A stretch of DNA of 21,137 nucleotides from a virus: positions 1 to 21,137 of the IMG/VR virus record IMGVR_UViG_3300025286_001564; one strand, written 5' to 3'. Under the pieces are notes generated by a model. It ran no database searches, was not told the DNA's origin, and saw nothing but the letters and a program-made list of their open reading frames with translations. Numbering within the stretch: the stretch's first letter is position 1; each line of letters opens with the position of its first letter. Shown here in pieces: positions 1 through 6,170 of the stretch. The position numbers and the translations under genes are program-made.

Positions 1-393
1 GCTTCGTTCATCAACTGAGCTAGAAAGGAGACCTGAGACGTTTTCCAAGAGGATATATCTGGGAGCCACTTCACGAATAACTCTGAGCGTATCAGGCCAT
101 TTGTTTCTGGAATCCTCAGAAGATCGCCTGGCTCCAGCAAACGAGTGCGGCTGGCAGGGGAATCCTGCTGTAACGAGGTCAACCATTCCTCTAAACTGTT
201 CACCCCTAAAGGAAGATATATCGGAGAAGATGGGTGCGTCCGATAAGAGTTTGTCTTTGATTCTTGCTTTGATAATTTCTTGTGCATACTTCTCCCATTC
301 GACATAAGCTATTGTCCTTGTGTTAATATTAGCGAGTTTCACGCCCAGGCTAATGCCTGAATATCCGGTAAACAAACTGAGTTCAGTAATCAT
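1..393 (-). CDS. C5-cytosine DNA methyltransferase, N-terminal part (cut by window edge)
   Basis: The ATG at 393 opens a frame that runs off the left edge after 131 residues. Motif I is seen as LFTGYSGISLGVK (residues 7-19), followed by an acidic residue for the cofactor in YVEWEKYA. The catalytic loop of motif IV is GFPCQPHSFAG with Cys80, and motif VI is LLENVSG (about 115-121). These are the ordered N-terminal motifs of enzymes that transfer a methyl group from S-adenosylmethionine to cytosine C5. The recognition domain and motifs VIII-X lie outside the window. The start overlaps the stop of the sigma-like gene as ATGA and has a GAGGGGG ribosome site, so it is translationally coupled at the distal end of the leftward operon. 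It probably protects phage DNA from host restriction. No restriction enzyme is visible beside it. Confidence 0.93.
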   Translation of the reverse strand, partial: MITELSLFTGYSGISLGVKLANINTRTIAYVEWEKYAQEIIKARIKDKLLSDAPIFSDISSFRGEQFRGMVDLVTAGFPCQPHSFAGARRSSEDSRNKWPDTLRVIREVAPRYILLENVSGLLSSSVDERS

Positions 394-896
394 GTACGCC
401 CCCTCATCATCTCGAATGCCCGGCGTTCTATCTGTTGGGCTCGTTGCTTGGTGACATTTAATCCTTCACCAATCTCTGCATGTGTTAACCGAAACTCATG
501 GTCCGGGTTCAATCCAAAGCGATCCATCACAACGCCCTTGTATTTATCCGGGAGTACACGCAACACCAGGGTAACCTGCTGTGCCAGTTGCATTGGCGTA
601 CCATCTAGATCAAGTGATAGCTGTTCCAGAAAGTGACGCCTTCTCTTATCCATCGTAGGCTCCTGGTCTTCTTCAATCCCTCGTGCTTGTACGAGGACTA
701 GCTCTATAGCTTTTGGAACCAGGCGTTGACCACAAAAGCATTCCACCTGGTAGGTGGCATAGCGATTGTTGTCTTTAATATGAATAGAGGTTCCTGTTAT
801 GTACCCCTGGTGTTTCCAGTGCCTATTGTATTTTGCGGTTCGAGGTACGAACTGCACCTTATCCCCATAGTAAAACTTACGTGAGTTGTTTCCCAT
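390..896 (-). CDS. Sigma-70 region 4-like DNA-binding protein (no region 2)
   Basis: This is a 168-residue protein counted from the ATG at 896, which has a GAGGGGAG ribosome site five bases upstream; a GTG at 911 is a longer alternative. The last 60 residues match sigma-70 region 4: an LRVLPDKYKGVVMDRFGL helix, then RLTHAEIGEGLNVTKQRAQQIERRA, the recognition helix-turn-helix that contacts -35 elements in RpoD-type sigmas. No region 2, the part that melts the -10 element, is present. The N-terminal 70 residues look beta-rich, with KFYYGDKVQFVPR and a CFC pair, and I do not recognise them. It overlaps the gene before it by 20 bases and the methyltransferase after it by four. It could be a late transcription factor or a regulator that captures host RNA polymerase. 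The region-4 call is firm; the role is inferred. Confidence 0.8.
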   Translation of the reverse strand: MGNNSRKFYYGDKVQFVPRTAKYNRHWKHQGYITGTSIHIKDNNRYATYQVECFCGQRLVPKAIELVLVQARGIEEDQEPTMDKRRRHFLEQLSLDLDGTPMQLAQQVTLVLRVLPDKYKGVVMDRFGLNPDHEFRLTHAEIGEGLNVTKQRAQQIERRAFEMMRGRT

Positions 897-1308
897 AATG
901 TCTCCCCTCACAGGCTTTGCAGTTAACTATCGCAGCCTCTGAGCAAAAATTTTCTGGTGCATGTATGCACTCGGTATCCTGTGGTGCTATCTCCCGGTAT
1001 AGTTTCTCTAGTCTATCCCATAAATCCAGATGATCCATCAGCCATTCATGTGTATGGATCATCCTCTCTTGTGTGGCCGTCAGCATTGCTCGAATACCCG
1101 GTAGGTCTGCCGTCAAGGTAACGAGATCCTGTTTGTTATTCTTTAACATCTTCATTATTATCTCGAGTTGGCCTGGGTCTATTGTATCAGGGGGTTTCAC
1201 CCCTAGGTCCGCACCATCCGGGATAATCGTGAAGCCATTAAGGCGTACAGTTTCATAGAGCTGTACGCCTTTTTCAATTTGTCTAAGGTCTACTATATTT
1301 TGGTCCAT
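877..1308 (-). CDS. Hypothetical protein with Cys-rich C-terminus
   Basis: This is a 143-residue protein that I do not recognise. The ATG at 1308 is preceded by a strong GAGGGGGGAG ribosome site and overlaps the end of the ATPase gene by 16 bases. The middle is helical (about residues 45-110) and could form a short coiled coil. The last 30 residues hold four cysteines in the order CIHAPENFC then CKAC, a spacing that could bind zinc. It sits between the RepA-like ATPase and the sigma-like gene, so a role in DNA metabolism or regulation is plausible, but nothing in the sequence fixes it. Confidence 0.8.
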   Translation of the reverse strand: MDQNIVDLRQIEKGVQLYETVRLNGFTIIPDGADLGVKPPDTIDPGQLEIIMKMLKNNKQDLVTLTADLPGIRAMLTATQERMIHTHEWLMDHLDLWDRLEKLYREIAPQDTECIHAPENFCSEAAIVNCKACEGRHYGKQLT

Positions 1309-2612
1309 GCTCCCCCCTCATATGGTACTTCATCATAGGTAGCAGGCAAGGCGTACTTTTCTCCCACCTTGGTTAACTTGTTATCTCTTACCCATTCAGA
1401 CAGGCGAGGAGCCATACTCCTCTCCATGTAGTCCCCTATTTCCTGGGCTGTTTTAGCCCCGGACATCAGGTAGTTTTTAACCTGGTCATATTGTGTCTGG
1501 GCAGTACGCATCTCTGTTTTAGATATATCGCTTGAACTAAGCCTTTGTATGGATGACAAGCGATTATCCTCAAAGCTGAACTGCCACCCCATCTCTTTTA
1601 TCAGCCCGGTATTGTTTGCTTTACGGTGGAACAAACCAAACTTGGTTACGTTCTCTCCTACCTGTTGATCCTTTAATACCTCAAACACATGGCGAGAAGC
1701 ATTAACCTTATAGACAGAACCATGCAATGCCTTGAGCCCTGTCTCCTGTTTGTTTGGATGATCAATAATCATAGAAGATATCTTTAGTTCTCGTAATGCC
1801 ATGAATGCCCGTAACACTACGTCTTGTGCGGTTGCGTCGCCCATTACTGCTGTTCCCATAGAATCTATAACAACAAATTCTATTTCTTTATCAGATACTA
1901 TATCCTTTAGGGTTTCAACCTCATCGGCTATACCAGAGGTCATCGACTTGTACCATATGTGTGACTTGCCTGGCAATCCCAACACACTACGTATCTGTGT
2001 AACACGGCTATGTAGTTCTTGATAAGATGTTTCCCAGTCCAGGTACAGCACGTTCTTACGTTGTACCTTTAGGCCGCCATGTTCATAGCCGGCATCGACC
2101 AGCACTGCTAGGTACTGAGCGAATAAACTTTTGCCGGCAGATCCAATACCAAAAATTAGTGTTGGGTTTTCTACTTGTATTAGTGGATAAATGAGCCACT
2201 CGGCCTGTTCCTCTTTGGCGTCACCGGTTAGCAGCATCTCTGGTGAGCCTGATCGATAGTCAGTTAATATTGATTCGCAGAGCTGCTCCATGATGATGTC
2301 CCACTCTGCTTTTTCAACGCTTGGATCTGCATCGAATAGTAATTTAGCGAATGAGTTTCTACTAGTGGGGCTAGTCAATATGACTCGCCCCCCACGTAGA
2401 TGGCCCTGACTAGTGATGCGTTCCGATGAGAACTGAATCTCAGCTTTCACTTCTTTGTCATGGCTGGTACGAAAGTACTTAGCGGTAGCCCGGACATTTA
2501 ATTCGGGCCACGTCAGGGTGTAGTTGCCAGTGCCTCGTATACCACCAAGTTCAAAGTTATCTGTTCTTTTCTTTGGGTCGGTAATATCATCCATCAATTC
2601 GTCTGGGTTCAA
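1293..2612 (-). CDS. RepA/AAA_25-type RecA-fold ATPase with C-terminal winged helix
   Basis: This 439-residue protein has a Walker A loop FGIGSAGKS (about 154-162), a following LYLDWET strand, and Walker B EFVVIDS (about 245-251). This order and the flanking PLIQVENPTLIFG segment are typical of RepA/AAA_25 hexameric helicases and related DNA-dependent ATPases of phages and plasmids. The C-terminal 60 residues, starting near VKNYLMSGAKTAQEIGDYM, look like a winged helix. I chose the TTG at 2612 because an AGGGGGG ribosome site lies about seven bases upstream. A GTG at 2675 and an ATG at 2594 are alternatives, neither with such a site. It overlaps the small upstream gene by 26 bases. Replication helicase or loader is the likely role, but a recombination ATPase is possible. 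Confidence 0.88.
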   Translation of the reverse strand: MNPDELMDDITDPKKRTDNFELGGIRGTGNYTLTWPELNVRATAKYFRTSHDKEVKAEIQFSSERITSQGHLRGGRVILTSPTSRNSFAKLLFDADPSVEKAEWDIIMEQLCESILTDYRSGSPEMLLTGDAKEEQAEWLIYPLIQVENPTLIFGIGSAGKSLFAQYLAVLVDAGYEHGGLKVQRKNVLYLDWETSYQELHSRVTQIRSVLGLPGKSHIWYKSMTSGIADEVETLKDIVSDKEIEFVVIDSMGTAVMGDATAQDVVLRAFMALRELKISSMIIDHPNKQETGLKALHGSVYKVNASRHVFEVLKDQQVGENVTKFGLFHRKANNTGLIKEMGWQFSFEDNRLSSIQRLSSSDISKTEMRTAQTQYDQVKNYLMSGAKTAQEIGDYMERSMAPRLSEWVRDNKLTKVGEKYALPATYDEVPYEGGAWTKI

Positions 2613-2847
2613 TGTTTGTCCCCCCTGTAGTCTTAGGAGATTCTGCCGGACGAGGTGTAGCCTGTAAATACACACGGCGTGGTGACTGTTCAGTGTTCAC
2701 CCATTCTCCTAGCGTTCTTAATTCTATTTCTCTTTCCTTGAGGTTGTTGGTCCGCCGCATCTCTGCTAGTATCAGGGCCTGTTGCTGTTGGTTGTAACAG
2801 GCATCGCACCATATAGGTGCGTGTGGATAATCAAGGGTGCAGATCAT
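2587..2847 (-). CDS. Small hypothetical protein with N-terminal CxnCxxC motif
   Basis: This is an 86-residue protein. Its start overlaps the stop of the nuclease gene as ATGA and has an AAGGGGGCGAG ribosome site. The N-terminus has three cysteines, Cys3, Cys14 and Cys17 (CTLDYPHAPIWCDAC), a possible half zinc knuckle, followed by a Gln-rich helix and a charged helix (LKEREIELRTLGEW). The last third is Pro/Thr/Arg-rich and probably disordered. Position between a RecB-like nuclease and a RepA-like ATPase suggests an accessory replication or recombination factor. I do not recognise the family. Confidence 0.72.
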   Translation of the reverse strand: MICTLDYPHAPIWCDACYNQQQQALILAEMRRTNNLKEREIELRTLGEWVNTEQSPRRVYLQATPRPAESPKTTGGTNIEPRRIDG

Positions 2848-3629
2848 CTCGCCCCCTTGATAGATCCCGTTAGTTGTCCTACCAAGTGAGCCATCCTGGC
2901 AGACAGCCCAAAGATTTCTGTGCTGAGTCGCAGGTCTACCGGGACAACATCAGCATAAGAGCCGTCTCTCATGATGTATACAATGTTTGCCTTAGTGGGG
3001 GTGTAGATACTACCCATGTTATCCAGGGCATTAGCATAAGCTGCGAGTTGGGCATGGTCTTTAGAATATAATGCGGGCCCATAAGTTTCATAAGTGTCGC
3101 GATTTTTGGTTTTCCAGTCCCATAAGACAGGCTCCATAGTTTTAGGATCAAATGATATAGCATCTGCTGTGCCACCATAGTTTAGTACCGGGTGGTAGAG
3201 GAACACCTCTGAAGCAATCCAGTTATGTTTAGATCCGACATCTTTCAGCCAGGCTGTAAACATATCATTCTCTTCATCTATTTCTTTGCCGTTACTTTTT
3301 ATGTACCTCTCGATACATTCATGTAGAGCATTGCCTTCAGCTATACTCTTGGCAGTTTCCTCTTTGGCTGCATTGAAGTTAGTCGGCTTACTATTCCGGA
3401 TTAATTTCGTGGCCCAGCTAACAGCTATACCAAAGTTATCTCCTGCGGTATGCGTATTCAAGGCGGTCACGCTCGATAGTTCAGCACTAGGTTCTCCCCC
3501 CGGGTACGTCACCATGTATTTATGCACCTCATTGTCCCCGTGTTTTCTGGTGATCCGGGTAATGTTTACATTTGTTTTAGACTTTAGGGTATGTTCCTGT
3601 GTTATTGGTTCTTTTATTTCTTTTGCCAT
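2844..3629 (-). CDS. PD-(D/E)XK nuclease, RecB/Cas4-like
   Basis: The protein is 261 residues from the ATG at 3629, chosen over an ORF start at 3743 because GGAG lies eight bases upstream and because this start sits just after the preceding gene's stop. The motifs run in family order: EGNALHE (98-104), SEVFLYH with Glu141, GGTADAI with Asp156, WDWKTK with Asp171 and Lys173, and QLAAYA with Gln194. These supply the metal-binding and catalytic residues of RecB/Cas4-type exonuclease domains. No helicase domain and no Cas4-type iron-sulfur cysteine cluster is evident, so it is a stand-alone nuclease. It is the kind used in phage recombination or DNA-end processing. It lies in the replication operon and overlaps the next gene by four bases (ATGA). 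Confidence 0.88.
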   Translation of the reverse strand: MAKEIKEPITQEHTLKSKTNVNITRITRKHGDNEVHKYMVTYPGGEPSAELSSVTALNTHTAGDNFGIAVSWATKLIRNSKPTNFNAAKEETAKSIAEGNALHECIERYIKSNGKEIDEENDMFTAWLKDVGSKHNWIASEVFLYHPVLNYGGTADAISFDPKTMEPVLWDWKTKNRDTYETYGPALYSKDHAQLAAYANALDNMGSIYTPTKANIVYIMRDGSYADVVPVDLRLSTEIFGLSARMAHLVGQLTGSIKGAR

Positions 3630-3630
3630 T

Positions 3631-3933
3631 TTATATACTCCACATCTGTAATTGTTTTTCTTTGATGTACCAGGTTGCCTGGTATTTACCGCTCCCCCCA
3701 TACACTCGAGGCTCTCCCCGAAAGATGAGGCCATCACGCTCAAGTTCCGGGAGTCTCTTCCATAGTCCTGATATTGTTGGGTTCTTGTCTCCTATCTCCC
3801 CGGCTGTTGCGCCGGGGTACTCTTCTATTGTATTCAATACTACCTCTTTCAGCCGGGGCTTGTTGGCCACCGGCTGAGTAGAAGTCCACGGATCGTTCAA
3901 TCTATGGGTAGGGTAGATGTCCTGTAGGTTCAT
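3631..3933 (-). CDS. Winged helix-turn-helix protein
   Basis: This 100-residue protein has its core at about residues 29-90, which reads as a winged helix. The first helix is EVVLNTIEEYPG, a short second helix is TAGEIGDK, the recognition helix is TISGLWKRLPELERDGLI, and a two-strand wing follows (FRGEPRVYGGSGKYQATWYI). The 'helix, then LxxLExDGLI, then wing' layout is common to MarR/ArsR-type and phage DNA-binding proteins. The ATG at 3933 overlaps the stop of the preceding gene as ATGA with a GAAGG ribosome site. It ends one base before the nuclease start. It may regulate the operon or help load replication proteins; the sequence does not decide. Confidence 0.78.
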   Translation of the reverse strand: MNLQDIYPTHRLNDPWTSTQPVANKPRLKEVVLNTIEEYPGATAGEIGDKNPTISGLWKRLPELERDGLIFRGEPRVYGGSGKYQATWYIKEKQLQMWSI

Positions 3934-4562
3934 ACCTTCATTACCCCTTGGTCATCAGGGGTGTTGTCCACAACGTCCTCTTCATCTACGATATCTTCCA
4001 CCCCAATGGTATTCGCACGTATATGTGCAGCCAACTTGTTAACTGCCAGTGCTGCCATCTCTATCCACTCGGGATCTGGGAACTCTCCTGTGCGCTCGTA
4101 GTACGCTACTATGAGAGCCGTCGCATTGGTCTTGGAGTTGCCAGTCTCTTGTCCATCAGCTCTCCACTGATCTGATTGGGATGGTGTCCACCCGGTAGGT
4201 GCTACCACCTGTGGGGTTGGAGCTAGGGGTGGAGCTGTGGCGGTGGGCTCAACGCTCGTAGCATCAGGCTGTTTCGCTATTGTTACTGAAACCAGGTTGT
4301 ACTGAGACCTACCCTCATATTCCCCGGAAGGTCTGGCTGATACCATGATATGCTGGCCTTCCAAGCTATGTACGTCTCCGAGCTGGGCCTCTAGGATCAC
4401 TAGGTATTTTGGTTTTTCTCTAGTCTCCCGGGCTAACCAAATCTTTAAGTCTATCGTTTCATCCGCGTTATCCGGGCGCAAAATTATTCTACCTGGCCGG
4501 GTCTCTTCCGGTTCAAAATATCTTTCAACGATACCGGCAATCGCTATTGGGTCAGCGGGCAT
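3930..4562 (-). CDS. Possible OB-fold / SSB-like DNA-binding protein
   Basis: This is a 210-residue protein in three parts. The first 95 residues are beta-rich with alternating hydrophobics (GRIILRPDNADETIDLKIWL, YLVILEAQL, HIMVSARPSGEYEG, YNLVSVTIA) and look like an OB-fold. Residues about 97-130 are a Pro/Thr/Ala linker. The C-terminus has a helical segment, then an acidic run (VEDIVDEEDVVDN) before a VMKV end. A fold-linker-acidic-tail layout is usual for single-stranded DNA-binding proteins, but the tail lacks the classic DDDIPF-type tip and I see no diagnostic SSB motif. The ATG at 4562 has an AAGGAG ribosome site and overlaps the HTH gene by 11 bases. One copy of the AATACA motif lies just upstream. 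Confidence 0.7.
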   Translation of the reverse strand: MPADPIAIAGIVERYFEPEETRPGRIILRPDNADETIDLKIWLARETREKPKYLVILEAQLGDVHSLEGQHIMVSARPSGEYEGRSQYNLVSVTIAKQPDATSVEPTATAPPLAPTPQVVAPTGWTPSQSDQWRADGQETGNSKTNATALIVAYYERTGEFPDPEWIEMAALAVNKLAAHIRANTIGVEDIVDEEDVVDNTPDDQGVMKV

Positions 4563-4803
4563 AAATCTCCTTCACGTTTGTATTAATTCTGTCTGCATTT
4601 TTTACCTTGATTGCAGCATCAAGCTGATCCTTGGTGTACACATACCCACGCTGAAATGGAATGCCTTGCAACCATCCCTCATTCCTATACGTATTCAACG
4701 TAGAAGCTGATACACCTATGTAGTTACGAGCCTCGACGGGCTCGTACAATTCCACGATACAGGCATTACTCCTACAGCTACAGCCGTTATGGATTCTGAT
4801 CAT
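4552..4803 (-). CDS. MerR/excisionase-type helix-turn-helix protein
   Basis: This 83-residue protein is the first gene of the leftward DNA-metabolism operon. After a Cys-containing N-terminus (CSCRSNAC), residues about 21-66 read EPVEARNYIGVSASTLNTYR and then a short wing with GYVYTKDQLDAAI. This is the shape of the MerR/excisionase-like helix-turn-helix used by Xis-type architectural proteins and operon regulators. The ATG at 4803 has a perfect AGGAGG seven bases upstream and lies 38 bases downstream of a near-consensus promoter. First position in the operon fits an autoregulator or excisionase. No integrase is in the window to support the second. Confidence 0.78.
   Translation of the reverse strand: MIRIHNGCSCRSNACIVELYEPVEARNYIGVSASTLNTYRNEGWLQGIPFQRGYVYTKDQLDAAIKVKNADRINTNVKEIYAR
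4567..4588 (-). promoter_or_regulatory. AATACA motif copy I, before the OB-fold-like gene
   Basis: On the minus strand it reads AATTAATACA, eight bases, then GGAG and the ATG of the gene ending at 3930. It lies inside the coding end of the HTH gene. Confidence 0.4.
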
Positions 4804-4840
4804 GTTTCCTCCTTACTAAAGATATTGTGATCTATAAGCT

Positions 4841-4869
4841 ATTATACAATTAGGGCGTACTAAAGTCAA
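4841..4869 (-). promoter_or_regulatory. Sigma-70-type promoter of the leftward DNA-metabolism operon
   Basis: On the minus strand the -35 box is TTGACT (4869-4864), the spacer is exactly 17 bases, and the -10 box is TATAAT (4846-4841). This is five of six and six of six to the bacterial consensus. The first gene starts 38 bases downstream. The -35 box contains the stop codon of the candidate Cys-rich small gene. Confidence 0.87.
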
Positions 4870-4994
4870 CTTTTCTTACACCAACGGCACTGGCATCGGC
4901 GAGGTAGTTGGTGTTTGCGGAAGAAGCATAGAAGCCAGTGCCACCTTGTAGAATGTATTAATCGTAAGCACTCACCACAAATTACTATCGTCAA
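4866..4994 (-). CDS. Candidate 42-residue Cys-rich (zinc-ribbon-like) small protein
   Basis: A TTG at 4994 with a GGGGGTG ribosome site five bases upstream opens a 42-residue frame. It has six cysteines at 6, 9, 23, 34, 36 and 39: CGEC near the start and CQCRWC near the end, with a basic, aromatic middle. Two CxxC pairs 26 residues apart fit a small zinc ribbon. It lies downstream of a terminator (5062-5094) and upstream of the next operon's promoter. No sigma-70 promoter is visible between, but AATACA motif F lies just before its ribosome site. Inverted repeats overlap it, so the stretch could be a structured RNA or operator rather than a gene. Confidence 0.45.
   Translation of the reverse strand: MTIVICGECLRLIHSTRWHWLLCFFRKHQLPRRCQCRWCKKS
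4878..4942. repeat. Two interleaved inverted repeats
   Basis: ACACCAAC (4878-4885) is inverted as GTTGGTGT (4907-4914), and GGCACTGGC (4886-4894) is inverted as GCCAGTGCC (4934-4942). The arms alternate A-B-A'-B', the order of a pseudoknot. They could be two alternative hairpins or operator half-sites upstream of the promoter at 4841-4869. Confidence 0.6.
4946..4963 (-). promoter_or_regulatory. AATACA motif copy G
   Basis: On the minus strand it reads GATTAATACA, seven bases, then AGG. It is inside the candidate Cys-rich small gene and is the weakest-supported of the copies with a nearby purine run. Confidence 0.3.
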
Positions 4995-5000
4995 GGCTCA

Positions 5001-5020
5001 CCCCCTGTTCTGTATTCATT
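5001..5020 (-). promoter_or_regulatory. AATACA motif copy F, before the Cys-rich small gene
   Basis: On the minus strand it reads AATGAATACA, four bases, then AGGGGG and the TTG at 4994. It lies directly after the hairpin at 5021-5061 and is the only recognisable initiation signal between the terminator and the small gene. Confidence 0.45.
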
Positions 5021-5061
5021 GGGTCGGGTAAACGGTGCAGAGTGCACCACCTGCCCGGCCC
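5021..5061. repeat. Extended hairpin abutting motif F
   Basis: The outer arms GGGTCGGG (5021-5028) and CCCGGCCC (5054-5061) pair with one T-G wobble. The inner arms GGTGCA (5034-5039) and TGCACC (5043-5048) pair perfectly around GAG. It lies between the T-run of the terminator and the AATACA motif. It may be an operator or an RNA structure. Confidence 0.6.
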
Positions 5062-5094
5062 AAAAAAAAGGGGTGGTCCTTAGTGACCACCCCT
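5062..5094 (-). terminator. Intrinsic terminator of the 7.2-5.1 kb leftward transcript
   Basis: A perfect 10-bp stem (5069-5078 with 5085-5094) has a six-base loop and is followed on the minus strand by a run of eight T (5069-5062). It lies 17 bases past the stop of the last gene, so it should end the transcript of the 5111-7187 genes. Confidence 0.92.
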
Positions 5095-5110
5095 CGGATC
5101 TTGAATTGTT

Positions 5111-5350
5111 TTAACTCTCACCCCCTTCGCAGTCTTTCGGCCCGTGCCAACCTCGGCCTAATTGAACGCCGTGAACGCTACAGTGCTGTTCCGGAAACTG
5201 CTCCTGGGTGGGCATCAGGATTATATTGATCCGGGTTGCACCACCACTGATGTTTATTTCCAGGTTGTATTCACTGATGTCATAGTGATCGCTTAACATC
5301 TTGCGTACAGCTCTCAAGACTTTCTCTTCCCGACTTATTGGATCAACCAT
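5111..5350 (-). CDS. Hypothetical protein, Cys/His-containing C-terminus
   Basis: This is a 79-residue protein from the ATG at 5350, which has a GAGAGGAG ribosome site; the longer frame from 5386 overlaps the preceding gene and has no such site. A helical N-terminal half (ISREEKVLRAVRKMLSDHY) is followed by beta strands (YNLEINISGG, TRINIILMPT). The tail has His68, Cys69, His72 and Cys86-type residues in QHCSVHGVQL and GPKDCEGG. I do not recognise it. It is the last gene before a strong terminator and probably shares a transcript with the two genes upstream. Confidence 0.72.
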   Translation of the reverse strand: MVDPISREEKVLRAVRKMLSDHYDISEYNLEINISGGATRINIILMPTQEQFPEQHCSVHGVQLGRGWHGPKDCEGGES

Positions 5351-5367
5351 TATTTTCTCCTCTCTCT

Positions 5368-5943
5368 TTAAGATATTCGCTTCCAACAGTCATACGTTCC
5401 CTGTCCATACATACCAGACTTGCTATCACCTACGTTTGCAGTCATTAGGAATGTGTAAAATTCTGGATACTCTACCTTCAAATCTCCTTCACCTGTACCA
5501 AAGTTCTCCAATATAACTTGTAGGTCAAAGACTTCTTCTTCTAGTATCTCTAATCCAAGAGGTGTTCTTGTGTCATAGTGAATAAATGTTTTTTCTTCAG
5601 TCATACTCTGTTCCTGTTTGGGGTCTAGCCTAAAGGATGCATTGGCTATTCCTTCAGATATACATGGATCATGTTTAGTTCCACACTGTCCGCTATGTTG
5701 TTGTTCAGCAATGGTCATCACCCTAGCAACAACCCCGATGATGGACAAACTTGTTGCAATGTGGTCTGGTAGGTTAACTACTTCCTCAACCTCGACCCCT
5801 TGCCTATCGCAATAGACTCTGACTGTATAAGAATTCGTATTAGTTCTTTCCTGTAATGTCTTAATGGTAGTCTGGAGCGAGTCAACCATTGCCTCGCATA
5901 TCCCGTGTGGATTCTCCTCTACTAGTCTCTTAATCTTTCCCAT
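5368..5943 (-). CDS. Hypothetical protein, 191 residues
   Basis: I do not recognise this protein. The ATG at 5943 has AGGAG eight bases upstream, directly after AATACA motif E. Residues 1-40 are helical. Residues 41-105 are mixed and include GQCGTKHDPC, a possible metal-binding or disulfide pair. A second half begins at an internal ATG (MTEEKTFIHY, about residue 114) with an AGGAAC run before it, so two products from one gene are conceivable. The C-terminal part is acidic and beta-rich, ending in YGQGTYDCWKRIS. It lies between a cluster of very small ORFs and the short gene at 5111. Confidence 0.75.
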   Translation of the reverse strand: MGKIKRLVEENPHGICEAMVDSLQTTIKTLQERTNTNSYTVRVYCDRQGVEVEEVVNLPDHIATSLSIIGVVARVMTIAEQQHSGQCGTKHDPCISEGIANASFRLDPKQEQSMTEEKTFIHYDTRTPLGLEILEEEVFDLQVILENFGTGEGDLKVEYPEFYTFLMTANVGDSKSGMYGQGTYDCWKRIS

Positions 5944-5951
5944 ATGTTCTA

Positions 5952-5970
5952 CTCCTATACTGTATTTATG
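5952..5970 (-). promoter_or_regulatory. AATACA motif copy E, before the 191-residue gene
   Basis: On the minus strand it reads CATAAATACA, four bases, then AGGAG and the ATG at 5943. It contains ATAAATA, the core of the T4-type late promoter (TATAAATA), and directly follows a hairpin (5970-6012). Confidence 0.5.
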
Positions 5971-6012
5971 GCTCTCGCCTACACCCCCCGGGGGGTGTTT
6001 CGACCGGGAGCC
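5970..6012. repeat. Hairpin with 18-bp perfect palindrome, abutting motif E
   Basis: ACACCCCCC (5981-5989) and GGGGGGTGT (5990-5998) form a perfect, spacer-free palindrome. Outer arms TCG/CGA and GGCTC (5970-5974)/GAGCC (6008-6012) extend it with small bulges. There is no T-run on either side, so it is not a standard terminator. Confidence 0.7.
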
Positions 6013-6032
6013 ACTCGGTCTCGTCAGGGCGA

Positions 6033-6164
6033 TTAATCTGTTGCCGTCACCTCTTTCTGTTTTGTATTCACTGCTTTTATATCCTCGACCACTACAAATT
6101 TAATGGCCGGGAATGTGTATGGGTATGGGATAAATCCCTGGTCGATAGCTTGTTTAGAATTCAA
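6033..6164 (-). CDS. Candidate 43-residue small protein
   Basis: A TTG at 6164, four bases after AAAGAGGT and just after AATACA motif C, opens a 43-residue frame. It contains DQGFIPYPYTFPAIKFVVVE and ends in an acidic/Thr tail. The middle is aromatic and hydrophobic enough to be a folded or membrane-active peptide, but it is too short to assign. The spacing of motif, ribosome site and start matches that of the larger gene at 5943, which is the main support. The end of this frame contains motif D. Confidence 0.4.
   Translation of the reverse strand: MNSKQAIDQGFIPYPYTFPAIKFVVVEDIKAVNTKQKEVTATD
6051..6072 (-). promoter_or_regulatory. AATACA motif copy D
   Basis: On the minus strand it reads AGTGAATACA, nine bases, then GAGGTGA. 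It shares CAGAAAGAGGT-type downstream sequence with copy C. It lies inside the end of the 43-residue frame. No convincing start follows closely. Confidence 0.4.
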
Positions 6165-6170
6165 TGTTAC

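Noticed and set aside
1-393. Left-edge methyltransferase as part of a restriction-modification system
   Set aside because: No restriction endonuclease is visible beside it. The RecB-like nuclease is separated from it by several genes in a replication-type operon.
4902-5019. ATG-initiated frame at 5019 continuing through an in-frame TGA to a stop at 4892-4902
   Set aside because: It would need stop-codon readthrough, has no ribosome site, and no recoding signal is evident. The TTG frame in another phase has a better start and a cysteine pattern.
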